Source of the DNA: Bacillus ndiopicus
GTDB taxonomy: Bacteria > Bacillota > Bacilli > Bacillales_A > Planococcaceae
DNA length: 64,000 bases
Direction of reading: 5' to 3'
Assembly: GCF_000612805.1 (NCBI RefSeq)
Contig: NZ_HG964405.1
Coordinates: forward strand, 381,963-445,962
A model generated the notes under the pieces. That model did not search any database. It saw nothing but the letters and a program-made list of their open reading frames with translations, and was not told the DNA's origin. The translations under genes and the position numbers were made by a program. Position 1 is the first letter of the stretch; every line of letters begins with the position of its first letter. Positions 54,785-64,000 of the stretch are shown one piece after another.

Positions 54785-56086
54785 ATGAAACTAGTATATG
54801 GATATTTTGTTGACGTTTTTAAAGAAAAGATTAATCGACAAATTATTGTTGGAGCACTTACTTCACGAATAGGTACCTTGGCATTCACGGCAGCACTCTC
54901 TTTATATGTTCTTAAATTAACAGGAAGTCCAAGTGCCCTTGGATTAACATTACTTATGGGTACACTTCCTTACTTTGTTTTAGGAATTTTAACTGGTATT
55001 ATTTGTGACCGTTTTGACAAAAAGAAAATAATAGTTATATGTGATGGTGCCAGAGTAATTATCGGAGCCCTATTCCTTTTAAGTTTATTTATTGTTGAGC
55101 CAGAGTATCAGATAAATATTATTTATGCTGTTGTAATACTATTTGCTATCTTTGAATCTTTTTTATCAACTAGTTTTTCGAGTATTCTACCTGAGTTGGT
55201 GGAAAAAGATAAGTTAGTAGATTTAAATACTTCACTGAGTGGGTTGGGGGAGGTTGCAAGATTAATTGGCCCTATATTAGGAACCGTACTTTATTCGTTT
55301 TTCGGTATATACATTGTGGCGGTATTTATTGTTCTATGTTTTGCCATTTCGATTTTATATGAGATTGGTATACCATACCAAATGAAAAAGAAGGAATCAG
55401 AATTAAAGGGATTAGGAAATATTATTAAGACAGAATTAATTGGATTTAAAGACTTGTTTACTGTAGACATGAGAATTACTTCTCTTTTTGTAAATGGATT
55501 TACTACACATCTTTTTCTACTACCATTTATTTTAATTGGTACACCATATTTAATAAATACTGTTTTAGGTGGACATCCCACAGAGTATGGTGTTGTAGAA
55601 ATGGTTGCCTCTATTGGTGGTCTGGTTTCAGTGTTATTTGTTCCTTATTTTAAAAAGCTAGGTGTGGCAAAAAACTTGTTGGTTGGAATGATCGGGATGA
55701 TCATGGGGGCACTCTTATTTTCGTTCTTATTAAGCGCTAATACCTTATCGATTCTAGAAAACCACTCACTTTTAAGAGTCGGGTTCTTTGCTAGCTGTAT
55801 GTTTATAATCTACTTATGTTTTGGCTATTATGGCGTTTATTTCAGCAGCTTCTTACAACAGAATATTAGTACAAGTAATATGAGTAAGGGGATGTCAATG
55901 GTAATGATGTTTAATAGTTTAGGCAGAATGCTGGGATTTTCGCTATTCGGCTATCTTTTTAATAGTTCTATAACCCTAGCGGTTTTAACACTTATTGGCG
56001 GAATGATATTAAAGGTAATTATTCACATTCCTTTCTTAATTGTTGATAAGGCAAAGATACAAGAAGTTAATTCTTTAAAGACATAA
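54785..56086 (+). CDS. MFS transporter (EntS/MFS_3-type exporter)
   Basis: 433 residues with about 12 membrane helices. The loop between helices 2 and 3 has the MFS signature-like GIICDRFDKKKII. GAGGGG precedes the ATG. Related transporters export siderophores, macrolides and peptides. Directly before the NRPS gene on the same strand, it is a good candidate for product export or self-resistance. Base composition is AT-rich like the NRPS. Confidence 0.87.
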   Translation: MKLVYGYFVDVFKEKINRQIIVGALTSRIGTLAFTAALSLYVLKLTGSPSALGLTLLMGTLPYFVLGILTGIICDRFDKKKIIVICDGARVIIGALFLLSLFIVEPEYQINIIYAVVILFAIFESFLSTSFSSILPELVEKDKLVDLNTSLSGLGEVARLIGPILGTVLYSFFGIYIVAVFIVLCFAISILYEIGIPYQMKKKESELKGLGNIIKTELIGFKDLFTVDMRITSLFVNGFTTHLFLLPFILIGTPYLINTVLGGHPTEYGVVEMVASIGGLVSVLFVPYFKKLGVAKNLLVGMIGMIMGALLFSFLLSANTLSILENHSLLRVGFFASCMFIIYLCFGYYGVYFSSFLQQNISTSNMSKGMSMVMMFNSLGRMLGFSLFGYLFNSSITLAVLTLIGGMILKVIIHIPFLIVDKAKIQEVNSLKT

Positions 56087-56108
56087 TATTTTTTGGAGGA
56101 CTAACTAA

Positions 56109-56180
56109 ATGAAAAATCTTTCTAAACCAATCGTTCAAGATAATTGTGTAACAAAAAGCCTCAGAAGGATAAAGCTTTAA
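56109..56180 (+). CDS. Possible 23-residue peptide after the MFS gene
   Basis: An excellent TTGGAGGA site lies ten bases before an ATG that opens a frame of only 23 codons (MKNLSKPIVQDNCVTKSLRR, then IKL). It may be a small peptide, a leader, or the truncated start of a lost gene. The sequence to 56330 contains broken coding-like stretches, favouring the last option. Confidence 0.4.
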   Translation: MKNLSKPIVQDNCVTKSLRRIKL

Positions 56181-56339
56181 GTAACCTATGGGTTTAATAA
56201 TATCTGTGATGTGATAAAACATAGCAAAACCTTCTTTCGAAGAGATAGGATTGGTTGCAACCCTACAAAAAAGTATCGCTAGCTTTTTTAGATACAGCGG
56301 GCAAATTATAAAGTTTTCACATTCGTAAACAACTAAATA

Positions 56340-56404
56340 GGGAGAGGTTCTAGTTTTCGGCTACAAGCTTAGAAACTAAAGAAGAAAACGTCACAACCTC
56401 TCCC
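56340..56404 (+). promoter_or_regulatory. Large leader hairpin upstream of the NRPS gene
   Basis: GGGAGAGGTT (56340-56349) and AACCTCTCCC (56395-56404) are perfect complements. The interior can pair in two ways (AGTTTTC with GAAAAC, or TAGTTT with AAACTA), so alternative folds are possible. No strong T-run follows. The rest of 56181-56520 holds no supported gene; AAGGAG at 56506-56511 is the NRPS ribosome binding site. Confidence 0.6.
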
Positions 56405-56520
56405 GTTATTTATCCAAGTATCTTAAAATATTTGAGTTAATACCAATAGGTTTATAAGGTAATCCTACAAAAAATCGGAAGATAAAAACCTTAAATGTAA
56501 TATATAAGGAGAATCATTAA

Positions 56521-59500
56521 GTGGATTACATTAAAGACTTTATTAATGATTTAGAAAATAAAGGCGTATACCTTTTTACTTCTGAAGGTAGACTGAAAAC
56601 CTATTCAAAAGCCTATAAACTTTCGGAAAATGAGCGGTCTTTTATCAAGTCCAATAAGCTAAAAATAATCGCTTCTATATTTAAGGGGCATCAAAAAATT
56701 GAAGCACCTGAAGCGAATAATACCAATATTCCGCTTTCCTTCCAGCAAGAGAGGCTTTGGCTTGCTGATAAAATTTCTAGTGCTGGTCAAGAGTACAATT
56801 CCGTTGCCATTTTCCACTTTCAAGGTTTACTTAACATAGAAGCATTTCAGGAGAGTTTTAAAAAAGTATTAATTCGTCATGAAGTTTTGAGAACTATTTA
56901 TAAGGAAGATTCTAATGGTATTAGCCAAATTGTACTCGATAATTTAGAAGGCGAACTTCCTATAATTCATTTTGAGGGAAATGACACTGAAGGATTTGTA
57001 AGAAAGGAAGCCCAAAAGGAAGGTACTTGGAAATTTGATTTGTCATCAGAAATTCCAGTACGTGCAACTTTAATAAAAGGAGTAAAAGAAAACTACTATT
57101 TTATATTAAATGTACATCATATCGTATGGGACGGCTGGTCTATTGGTGTCTTCATGGCTGATTTAGGTGAATATTATAATGCGACAATTGAAGGTAGAAA
57201 AACCACTCTAAAACCTTTGAATCTTCAATATAAAGAATATTCAAAATGGCAAAGAGATTTTATCTCAAATGATGTACTGGAATCTTTATTAAATTACTGG
57301 GAAGAGTATTTAGAAAATATTCCTACACATCACAGCCTACCATTTGATTATGATGATACACATAAAGATTCTAAAGAATGTGACTCAATATCATTTAGAA
57401 TTCCTTCAGAAAAGGTAAATAAATTTAAAGAACTTTGCTATAAACATGGCACCACTCCCTTTGTAGGTCTACACACCATTTTAGCTGTTCTCTGGCATAA
57501 ATTATCAAGTGAAGAGGATATAGTGATTGGTAGCCCAGTTGCAAACAGAGAGCAAGAAGAGATTGCAAATTTAGTAGGCTTTTTTGTAAATATGATTACT
57601 GTTAGATCCTCAATTGAAAACAATGCAACGCTTGAAGAATTACTTGGGCAGATGAAGCAAAATGTGAATTCTTGTTTAGAATATCAGCAAGCTCCTTTTG
57701 AAAAAATTGTTGAAAAGCTTGCACCTGAAAGAAAAAAATCTGTTAATCCTCTATTCCAGACGGTACTTGCATATCAAAATAACTCAGGACCAGATCCAAA
57801 GCTTAAAAATATTCAAAGTACATTAATGTATGAAGGTCAACCTTTTGGGAGATTTGAAATTGAAATCCATGTTTTTGAAGGAACCGACTTCAATATTGAA
57901 TGGATATATTCTCTTAATCATTTTGAACGATTAACAATGGAATTGTGGATAGCCTATTTTGAAAAAATCTTGGATTATTTCTTGCTAAATATTAATACAA
58001 AAATATGCGATTTACAACTTACATCTGAAAAATTAGTGATTGGTGATTTTAAAGAACCGGAATTAACTGATTTTTCCGTTAACGATATTTGTTCATATAT
58101 AGGTAAGCTAGCTATAAATAATAAGCATATAGCTGTTGAAAAAGGAGAAGAAACATTAAGCTACGACACTCTCATTCGAGATTCAAGAGACCTTGCTGAG
58201 CGGTTGAGGGGACTTATCCTAGAAAAAGAAGCAACTATTGCTATTAATTATCCAATCTCAAGTGATGCAGTAATTGCAATGATGGCAGTATTAACTGCAG
58301 GCTTTACTTATACATTTATAGATGGGGATATTCCAATGCCTCGTTTAAAACATATGCTCCATTCAGCAAATGTTACATGGTTATTGACACCAACTTCTAT
58401 AGAAGGTCTTCAAGATATGGGAATCAAACAAGCTTCTTTGGTTGAATTATTCTCAATTTTAAAAACAGATGTAGTACTTCCTGAACCTAATCCAGAGTCC
58501 ATTGCGTATGTTATGTTTACTTCTGGAACAACAGGGCTTCCAAAAGGAGTAAAAATTAGTAGAAAAAATATTTCACATTACGTTTCTACATTAATAAATA
58601 AGCATTCACTTAAAAATGGAATGAGATTTTCTTGGCATTCTAACATGCTTACTGACTTTGTAAATACAACTCTTTATTTATCTCTTTGCACAGGTGGAAC
58701 TTTGGTCATCCCTAATGATGATTATGTAAAACTAGATAAGATTTCTTTTTCGTCCTTTTTATCGGACAAGCAAATTGACTTCCTAAAGATTACTCCAAGC
58801 CATTTTAGAGCACTTATTGAAGACTATTCAGTGGAACCATTACTGCCAAAAAGTTTACTTGTTTTTGGCGGAGAGAAACTGGAAAAAGATTTATTAAAAC
58901 AAGTTCAGCAAAGTTGTAAATCGAATGGAGTTAGGTTAATCAATCATTACGGACCTACTGAGGTCACTATTGGTTGTTTATCTATTGACATAACTGAACA
59001 CAATTCGAAGTTTCCGGTCCCAATAGGGTCACCTTTTGCTGGACACAAATACTTTGTTCTTGATAACAATAAAAAAATTGTTCCACCAAGTGTTTTTGGT
59101 GAACTCCATATTGCAGGTAATCAGGTTGCGAGTGGCTATCTAAATGAAGATTCTAAAAATCGTGATAGATTTGGGACTATTAAAGTTTTAGAAGAAGAGT
59201 ATAGAGTCTATAATACTGGTGATTTAGTTCGTTGGACAAATAAAGGATATTTTGAATACAAAGGAAGGAAGGATAACCAGGTTAAAGTTAGAGGTTTCCG
59301 TATTGAATTAGGTGAAATTGAAACACACACAAATTCATTACCATTTATTTCGGATTCAAGGGCTCTGATTAACTCTATGTCTACAACAGATGAACTGATT
59401 CTATTTTATACCAAAATCCAAAATGATGAGCAGCAGGGTGATGGCCAAGAATTTGTACAGCTATGGAAAGATTTCTATAACTATAGCTATACCGAAAAAG

Positions 59501-62500
59501 CAGAGCTTTCCACATTTAATATAAGTGGATGGTTAAGTTCATATGATGGGAAACAAATTCCACAAACTGAAATGAAGTCTTGGTTAAATGATATTGTTGA
59601 TATTATTATGTCAAATAATCCCTCTTCTATTTTAGAAATTGGTTGTGGGTTTGGCATTTTTGCTTTTACTTTAAATGAGTTATGTGACAAATATATTGGA
59701 ATTGATTTCTCAGAAAAAATTATCGAACATAACAACGAAATTAAAAATCATTTTGGTTTCAATAATTTAAAATTCTTATGTGAGGAAGCGGATGGAATAT
59801 CCAAGCATATGGATTTGTTTGAAGCAGAAAATGTCGACACAGTTGTAATTAATTCGGTTATTCAGTACTTTCCTTCTATGGAGTACCTAGAGCGAGTTAT
59901 TTCAAGTATTTTAGAAATTAAGACTGTTAAACAAATCATTATTGGTGATGTCAGAAATTACGACTTAATAGAAGCATTCCATACTTCTGTTGAATTGCAT
60001 CGATTAAATGAGATGCAAGATCAATTGAGTGAGGAAGATTTATTTTTACTAACTGAAAAAGTAAAGGCTAGGATTAAGGGAGAAAACGAACTTTTACTTT
60101 CACCTCAGGTATTTTTTGTATTAAAAAATAAATTTTCACAAATAGCGAACATCGAGATAATCCCTAGAAAGAGTATGTATTCAAACGAGCTAGTGAGATT
60201 CAGATATGATGTTAAGATTTCATTGAATACGGATAAAGATTTTTTAAGCGATCATACAGTACATGATGGAGAAATAAATACCTTAACATATGAAGACTAT
60301 AAAGCTGAGTTTGGATTATTAACTGATTTTAATATGTTTGAACATTTTTTGACTACATTATCAAAAGTTACAGTAATACAGAAAATTCCCTATTTAAAAG
60401 AATCATGGATTTATGAAAAACTTAATAATCATCAGTTTGGTCAGGCACTTACCTTTATTGAGAGTAAAAATGTGCTTGAAACTTCAGATATTTATATGAT
60501 TAATTCTTTTGCAGAGCAGCATGGATTCAATTTAATGATTCAGCACGATACGGAAGACAAAAAGTTTATTGAATTAATCATTGTCAATAGAGATGAAGAT
60601 AAAGCATTAATAGATAGTTACCTTAGAAGTAAGACTACAAAAAATTATGAACAAAAAGCGTTAAAGGAATTTGCTAATAATCCTCTTCTTGAAAAAGGAG
60701 AAGGTTCTCTATCTGATACAAGCTTTATTCAAAAGCATTTGAATACAATTTTACCTGAACATATGATACCAACAAAATACATTCAGGTTGAAAATTTCCC
60801 CTTAAATAGTACGGGGAAACTTGATACAAAAAAATTACTTGCCCTATCTATGAATCAAGAATCTTCTGAGATTAACTTACCAGAAGGTCCTACTGAAATA
60901 GCGTTATCAAAACTTTTCTCTAAAGTTATTGGGAAAGAAGCTGCCATTGATCGTAATATTAGTTTTTTTGAAATCGGTGGAAATTCCTTAATGGCAACTA
61001 GACTTTCTTATCTCATTAAGAAAGAAATCTCCGTTGATATAAATGTTGGAGATATTTTTGATGCTCCCTCCATTAAAGAGTTAGCAAAAGTTATAGATGG
61101 TAGCTCTAAGAGCATCAGCCATCAAACTAACGATATTATTGAAAAACGAGCTGTAACAACGCCTGTTCTTGCTTCCTGGTCACAGGAAAGGCTATGGATT
61201 TTAGAGCAGATAATTGTAGATTCAAATCCTTATAATATTGGACATTTATTTAGGTTAGAAGGGTCCTTTGATTTAATAAGCTTTAAACAATCAATTCAAT
61301 ATTTAATAAATCGTCACGAAATACTAAGAACGAGTTTCTACTTGTCTAATTCACAAGTTTTTCAAGATATCAAAGATGAGGTGGAGCTAACTATAAATGA
61401 GTTATTCATTGCGGAAAATCATGAGGATAAAGATTTAAAAGAACTAATTTATGAGCATTATAACCATCCATTTGATTTAAGTAGAAATTGTTTTAGAGTA
61501 ACAATTGTTCATGTTGAGAATAGTAGTACTTATTACTTGCTATTTACATTCCATCACATCATCTTTGATGGTTCATCAGAATCTATTTTCTTTAATGAAT
61601 TATCAGAGGTATATAATAAGTTGAGTAATGGCTTAGAAGTGAATTTAGAACCACTTTCAATTCAATTTGCAGATTATGCACTATGGGATCGTTCTCAAGC
61701 GGCACAAAAAAGTCTTACTGATTCCAAGGAATATTGGAATCAGCAATTAAGTGGAATATCTGAACTTCACAAGCTCCCACTTGATTTTCAAAGACCAGAC
61801 ATCCCTAGTTATCAAGGTGGATATATTACAAAGTCAATTAGTAAGACCAAAATTGATGATTTTAAGGGAATTTGTAATGAACATCGAATTTCTTTATTTA
61901 TGGGGCTTCACGCAATATTTACTCTGCTAGTTGCGAGAAAAAGTAATCAAAATGATGTATCGGTAGGGACACCGACAGCCGGTAGGTATACGCCACAGTT
62001 GGACATGCTTATTGGATTTTTTGTAAATACACTTGTACTTCGTACCAAGCTTAATAATGAATTTACTTTCAAAGATCTTTTTAAACATGTCAAAGAAACT
62101 GATATTGCTGCTTTCTCTAACCAAGCAGTAGGCTTTGATTATCTGGTAAATAAGTATGCTCCAAATAGAAATTTAAGTTATTCTCCATTATTTCAACTTA
62201 TGTTCATCCTGCAGAATACGGATGAATCAACGTTTATGCTAGAAGGAAGCACAGTTGATCCAATGCCATTATGGTATGATTCAGCGAAGTTTGATATAAC
62301 GTTAAACAGCAAAGAAATTGATGGAGAATTGCACATGATCTGGGAATATGCAACTGACCTATTTAAACCAGAAACAATTCAGAATCTAGCAGATTCTTTT
62401 GAAACCTTATTAGATGAGTGCATAAAAGATATTTCTAAAAATATTTTTGAAGTACCACTAGAAAGGTATGAGATTAAAAACAAAGGGAATGAGTGCGAAA

Positions 62501-64000
62501 TGACGAATAGTACCAAATTAATTAATCAATTACCACTAATTAATAAAGTGGAAGAGAGTATTCAAAATATTTCCATGAATAATGCTCTATTATTTAAAGA
62601 CGAGCAAGTTACCTTTGATGAACTTAATCGATTAGCATCAAAAGTTGCTTTTGCCATGCTACAAAAAGGCGTACAAGAGAATTCTTTAGTTGCTATAAAT
62701 CTAGATATTTCGATAAAACAAATTGTAAGCGTTTTGGCGACATTAAAATTAGGGGCTTCATTTGTACCACTTGACTCGGAATATTTAAAGATGCGTTCAA
62801 AGGAAACATTTGAGGATACAAAGATTGATTTAATTGTTGGGGATAGTATCGATTTCAGCTTATCTTCAACTTTGCAAATAACTAATACGGAGCTAGATGA
62901 AATTTTTGCTGGAAAAGGGCCAAGCATTTCAGGATATGTTCCAAGTATGGATAATATCGCATATATAATCTTTACTTCAGGTACAACGGGAAAACCAAAA
63001 GGAGTTCAAATTTCTCAGCGGGCATTACTCAATTATTTAGAATGGTGTAAGGATGTTTATATGCAAAATGACTTTGAAATAGCAGTAATGCATAGTCCAT
63101 TGTCCTTTGATGCGACTATAACTTCTTCACTTTTCCCTTTATTTATAGGGAAGCCAATAATTATTATTCCTAGAGAAGACACACTAGGAAACCTTGAAGA
63201 GCTTATTAAGACAAGTGATAAGAGATTGCTTATTAAAATTACACCTGCTCATTTAGATGCACTACACACACTAGGATGTACAGAAAAAGTTAGTAATGTA
63301 AAACATACCTTTGTAATAGGTGGGGATGCATTAACTAGTAAGACTTTAGCACCCTGGATGGAGGCATTTCCTAACTCTTTATTCTTTAACGAATATGGAC
63401 CAACTGAAGCAACAGTAGGCTGCTGTGTGAAGCAAGTTTGCGCTAATGATCTCAAGAAAACGAATATCTCCATAGGAACACCAATTTACAATATTGAGTT
63501 ATTTATAATGGATAATGATTGCTTGCTAACAGGTGATGCAACAGGAGAACTCTGTATCGCTGGGGAGAGCTTAAGTGAAGGTTATGTTAACTCTATTGAA
63601 GAAACAAATCAAAAATTTATTAAAATAGGCCCTGAAAATAAACGAATTTATAAAACTGGGGATATAGTGACTAGAGATTCAGAGGGATTCACATATGTTG
63701 GACGTATGGTTGACGAGTTCAAAATAAATGGTTATAGGATAAATACAGGTGAAATTGAGGAAGCACTAAATCAGGATGACAGAATAGAAAATACTTTAGT
63801 ACTAATTGATAAAAAACAATCGAAAATAATAGGTTTTGTTACTGGTGAGGAGTCTTTGAAATTAAAGGAAACACAAGATGATTTAATTAGTAAGCTTTCA
63901 CAAAAATTTCCTAACTATATGATGCCTAATAGAATAGCCTGGGTGGAATCGTTCCCGCTCACTTCAAATGGGAAAATAGATAAAAAAATATTACTGTCTC
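56521..64000 (+). CDS. Non-ribosomal peptide synthetase, N-terminal two modules (partial)
   Basis: Open frame of more than 2,490 codons, running off the window. GTG start with AAGGAG nine bases upstream. Domains in order: TubC-like docking domain (1-52); condensation (about 70-495, HHIVWDG 199-205); adenylation 1 (about 505-935: SGTTGLPKG to 676, NHYGPTE from 808, YNTGDL from 897, GRKDNQVKVRGFRIELGEIE); an inserted SAM-dependent methyltransferase (about 990-1330, LEIGCGFG near 1038); the A10 motif STGKLDTKKL; a carrier domain with Ser1489 in FFEIGGNSL. Then condensation 2 (HHIIFDG 1678-1684) and adenylation 2 (FTSGTTGKPKG to 2161, NEYGPTE from 2290, YKTGDI from 2377, A10 Lys2485). All core motifs look intact. 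Module 1 should add an N-methylated residue; the substrates are not predictable by eye. Confidence 0.95.
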   Translation, partial: MDYIKDFINDLENKGVYLFTSEGRLKTYSKAYKLSENERSFIKSNKLKIIASIFKGHQKIEAPEANNTNIPLSFQQERLWLADKISSAGQEYNSVAIFHFQGLLNIEAFQESFKKVLIRHEVLRTIYKEDSNGISQIVLDNLEGELPIIHFEGNDTEGFVRKEAQKEGTWKFDLSSEIPVRATLIKGVKENYYFILNVHHIVWDGWSIGVFMADLGEYYNATIEGRKTTLKPLNLQYKEYSKWQRDFISNDVLESLLNYWEEYLENIPTHHSLPFDYDDTHKDSKECDSISFRIPSEKVNKFKELCYKHGTTPFVGLHTILAVLWHKLSSEEDIVIGSPVANREQEEIANLVGFFVNMITVRSSIENNATLEELLGQMKQNVNSCLEYQQAPFEKIVEKLAPERKKSVNPLFQTVLAYQNNSGPDPKLKNIQSTLMYEGQPFGRFEIEIHVFEGTDFNIEWIYSLNHFERLTMELWIAYFEKILDYFLLNINTKICDLQLTSEKLVIGDFKEPELTDFSVNDICSYIGKLAINNKHIAVEKGEETLSYDTLIRDSRDLAERLRGLILEKEATIAINYPISSDAVIAMMAVLTAGFTYTFIDGDIPMPRLKHMLHSANVTWLLTPTSIEGLQDMGIKQASLVELFSILKTDVVLPEPNPESIAYVMFTSGTTGLPKGVKISRKNISHYVSTLINKHSLKNGMRFSWHSNMLTDFVNTTLYLSLCTGGTLVIPNDDYVKLDKISFSSFLSDKQIDFLKITPSHFRALIEDYSVEPLLPKSLLVFGGEKLEKDLLKQVQQSCKSNGVRLINHYGPTEVTIGCLSIDITEHNSKFPVPIGSPFAGHKYFVLDNNKKIVPPSVFGELHIAGNQVASGYLNEDSKNRDRFGTIKVLEEEYRVYNTGDLVRWTNKGYFEYKGRKDNQVKVRGFRIELGEIETHTNSLPFISDSRALINSMSTTDELILFYTKIQNDEQQGDGQEFVQLWKDFYNYSYTEKAELSTFNISGWLSSYDGKQIPQTEMKSWLNDIVDIIMSNNPSSILEIGCGFGIFAFTLNELCDKYIGIDFSEKIIEHNNEIKNHFGFNNLKFLCEEADGISKHMDLFEAENVDTVVINSVIQYFPSMEYLERVISSILEIKTVKQIIIGDVRNYDLIEAFHTSVELHRLNEMQDQLSEEDLFLLTEKVKARIKGENELLLSPQVFFVLKNKFSQIANIEIIPRKSMYSNELVRFRYDVKISLNTDKDFLSDHTVHDGEINTLTYEDYKAEFGLLTDFNMFEHFLTTLSKVTVIQKIPYLKESWIYEKLNNHQFGQALTFIESKNVLETSDIYMINSFAEQHGFNLMIQHDTEDKKFIELIIVNRDEDKALIDSYLRSKTTKNYEQKALKEFANNPLLEKGEGSLSDTSFIQKHLNTILPEHMIPTKYIQVENFPLNSTGKLDTKKLLALSMNQESSEINLPEGPTEIALSKLFSKVIGKEAAIDRNISFFEIGGNSLMATRLSYLIKKEISVDINVGDIFDAPSIKELAKVIDGSSKSISHQTNDIIEKRAVTTPVLASWSQERLWILEQIIVDSNPYNIGHLFRLEGSFDLISFKQSIQYLINRHEILRTSFYLSNSQVFQDIKDEVELTINELFIAENHEDKDLKELIYEHYNHPFDLSRNCFRVTIVHVENSSTYYLLFTFHHIIFDGSSESIFFNELSEVYNKLSNGLEVNLEPLSIQFADYALWDRSQAAQKSLTDSKEYWNQQLSGISELHKLPLDFQRPDIPSYQGGYITKSISKTKIDDFKGICNEHRISLFMGLHAIFTLLVARKSNQNDVSVGTPTAGRYTPQLDMLIGFFVNTLVLRTKLNNEFTFKDLFKHVKETDIAAFSNQAVGFDYLVNKYAPNRNLSYSPLFQLMFILQNTDESTFMLEGSTVDPMPLWYDSAKFDITLNSKEIDGELHMIWEYATDLFKPETIQNLADSFETLLDECIKDISKNIFEVPLERYEIKNKGNECEMTNSTKLINQLPLINKVEESIQNISMNNALLFKDEQVTFDELNRLASKVAFAMLQKGVQENSLVAINLDISIKQIVSVLATLKLGASFVPLDSEYLKMRSKETFEDTKIDLIVGDSIDFSLSSTLQITNTELDEIFAGKGPSISGYVPSMDNIAYIIFTSGTTGKPKGVQISQRALLNYLEWCKDVYMQNDFEIAVMHSPLSFDATITSSLFPLFIGKPIIIIPREDTLGNLEELIKTSDKRLLIKITPAHLDALHTLGCTEKVSNVKHTFVIGGDALTSKTLAPWMEAFPNSLFFNEYGPTEATVGCCVKQVCANDLKKTNISIGTPIYNIELFIMDNDCLLTGDATGELCIAGESLSEGYVNSIEETNQKFIKIGPENKRIYKTGDIVTRDSEGFTYVGRMVDEFKINGYRINTGEIEEALNQDDRIENTLVLIDKKQSKIIGFVTGEESLKLKETQDDLISKLSQKFPNYMMPNRIAWVESFPLTSNGKIDKKILLS

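Noticed and set aside
61927-63473. Short minus-strand frames inside the NRPS gene
   Set aside because: Shadows of the continuous NRPS frame, which carries all core motifs.

Overview
The window is chromosomal DNA of a low-GC Gram-positive spore-former of the Bacillales, most like Lysinibacillus or a near relative. This is inferred from gene content, Bacillus-type ribosome binding sites and two blocks of B. subtilis-like gene order. Block 1 is recJ-apt-relA-dtd-(SH3b amidase)-hisS-aspS-6S RNA-tcdA. Block 2 is dinG-ypmA-ypmB-aspB-asnS-dnaD-nth-ypoC, then ponA-recU on the other strand, then yppE and mrfA. A combined nag/pts operon is also typical of the L. sphaericus group.

Layout: 1-4.7 kb holds stringent-response and translation-quality genes plus a signal-peptidase-like protein that lacks the usual catalytic residues. 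4.8-6.6 kb is a redox divergon (azoreductase and AhpD-like protein opposite an Rrf2 regulator) with a clear promoter and operator. 6.8-12.0 kb has a cell-wall amidase and a T-box-controlled hisS-aspS operon. 12.2 kb encodes 6S RNA. 12.5-19.1 kb is a GlcNAc operon, nagE-nagA-SIS protein-ptsH-ptsI-nagB, which carries the general PTS proteins inside it. 20.9-29.3 kb is a MarR-led Opp-type peptide import operon that ends with an M24 protein and an M20 amidohydrolase. 30.7-38.7 kb is the dinG-ypoC block.

39-45.3 kb is an island between ypoC and ponA: a GntR regulator, an Eis-like acetyltransferase, a Lac/Cel-type PTS (IIB, IIA, IIC), MupG and a GlcNAc-kinase-like protein. Related 12-bp palindromic sites lie before nagE, before gntR and before the PTS operon. 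This suggests one regulon for salvage of peptidoglycan amino sugars: the PTS imports and phosphorylates a MurNAc-GlcNAc-type sugar, MupG cleaves it, the kinase phosphorylates the released GlcNAc, and NagA/NagB feed it to glycolysis.

45.7-52.2 kb carries ponA, recU, yppE and mrfA. 52.3-53.8 kb is an SDR/TetR divergon with three inverted repeats between the genes. From about 53.9 kb the DNA is more AT-rich and looks acquired. It encodes a small secreted peptide, an MFS exporter, a 23-codon ORF, a large leader hairpin, and the start of a giant non-ribosomal peptide synthetase (TubC-type docking domain, C, A with inserted methyltransferase, PCP, C, A) that runs off the end of the window.

Several intergenic regions carry members of a dispersed structured repeat or of recurring hairpin families. 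No tRNA, rRNA, CRISPR array or intact insertion sequence was seen.
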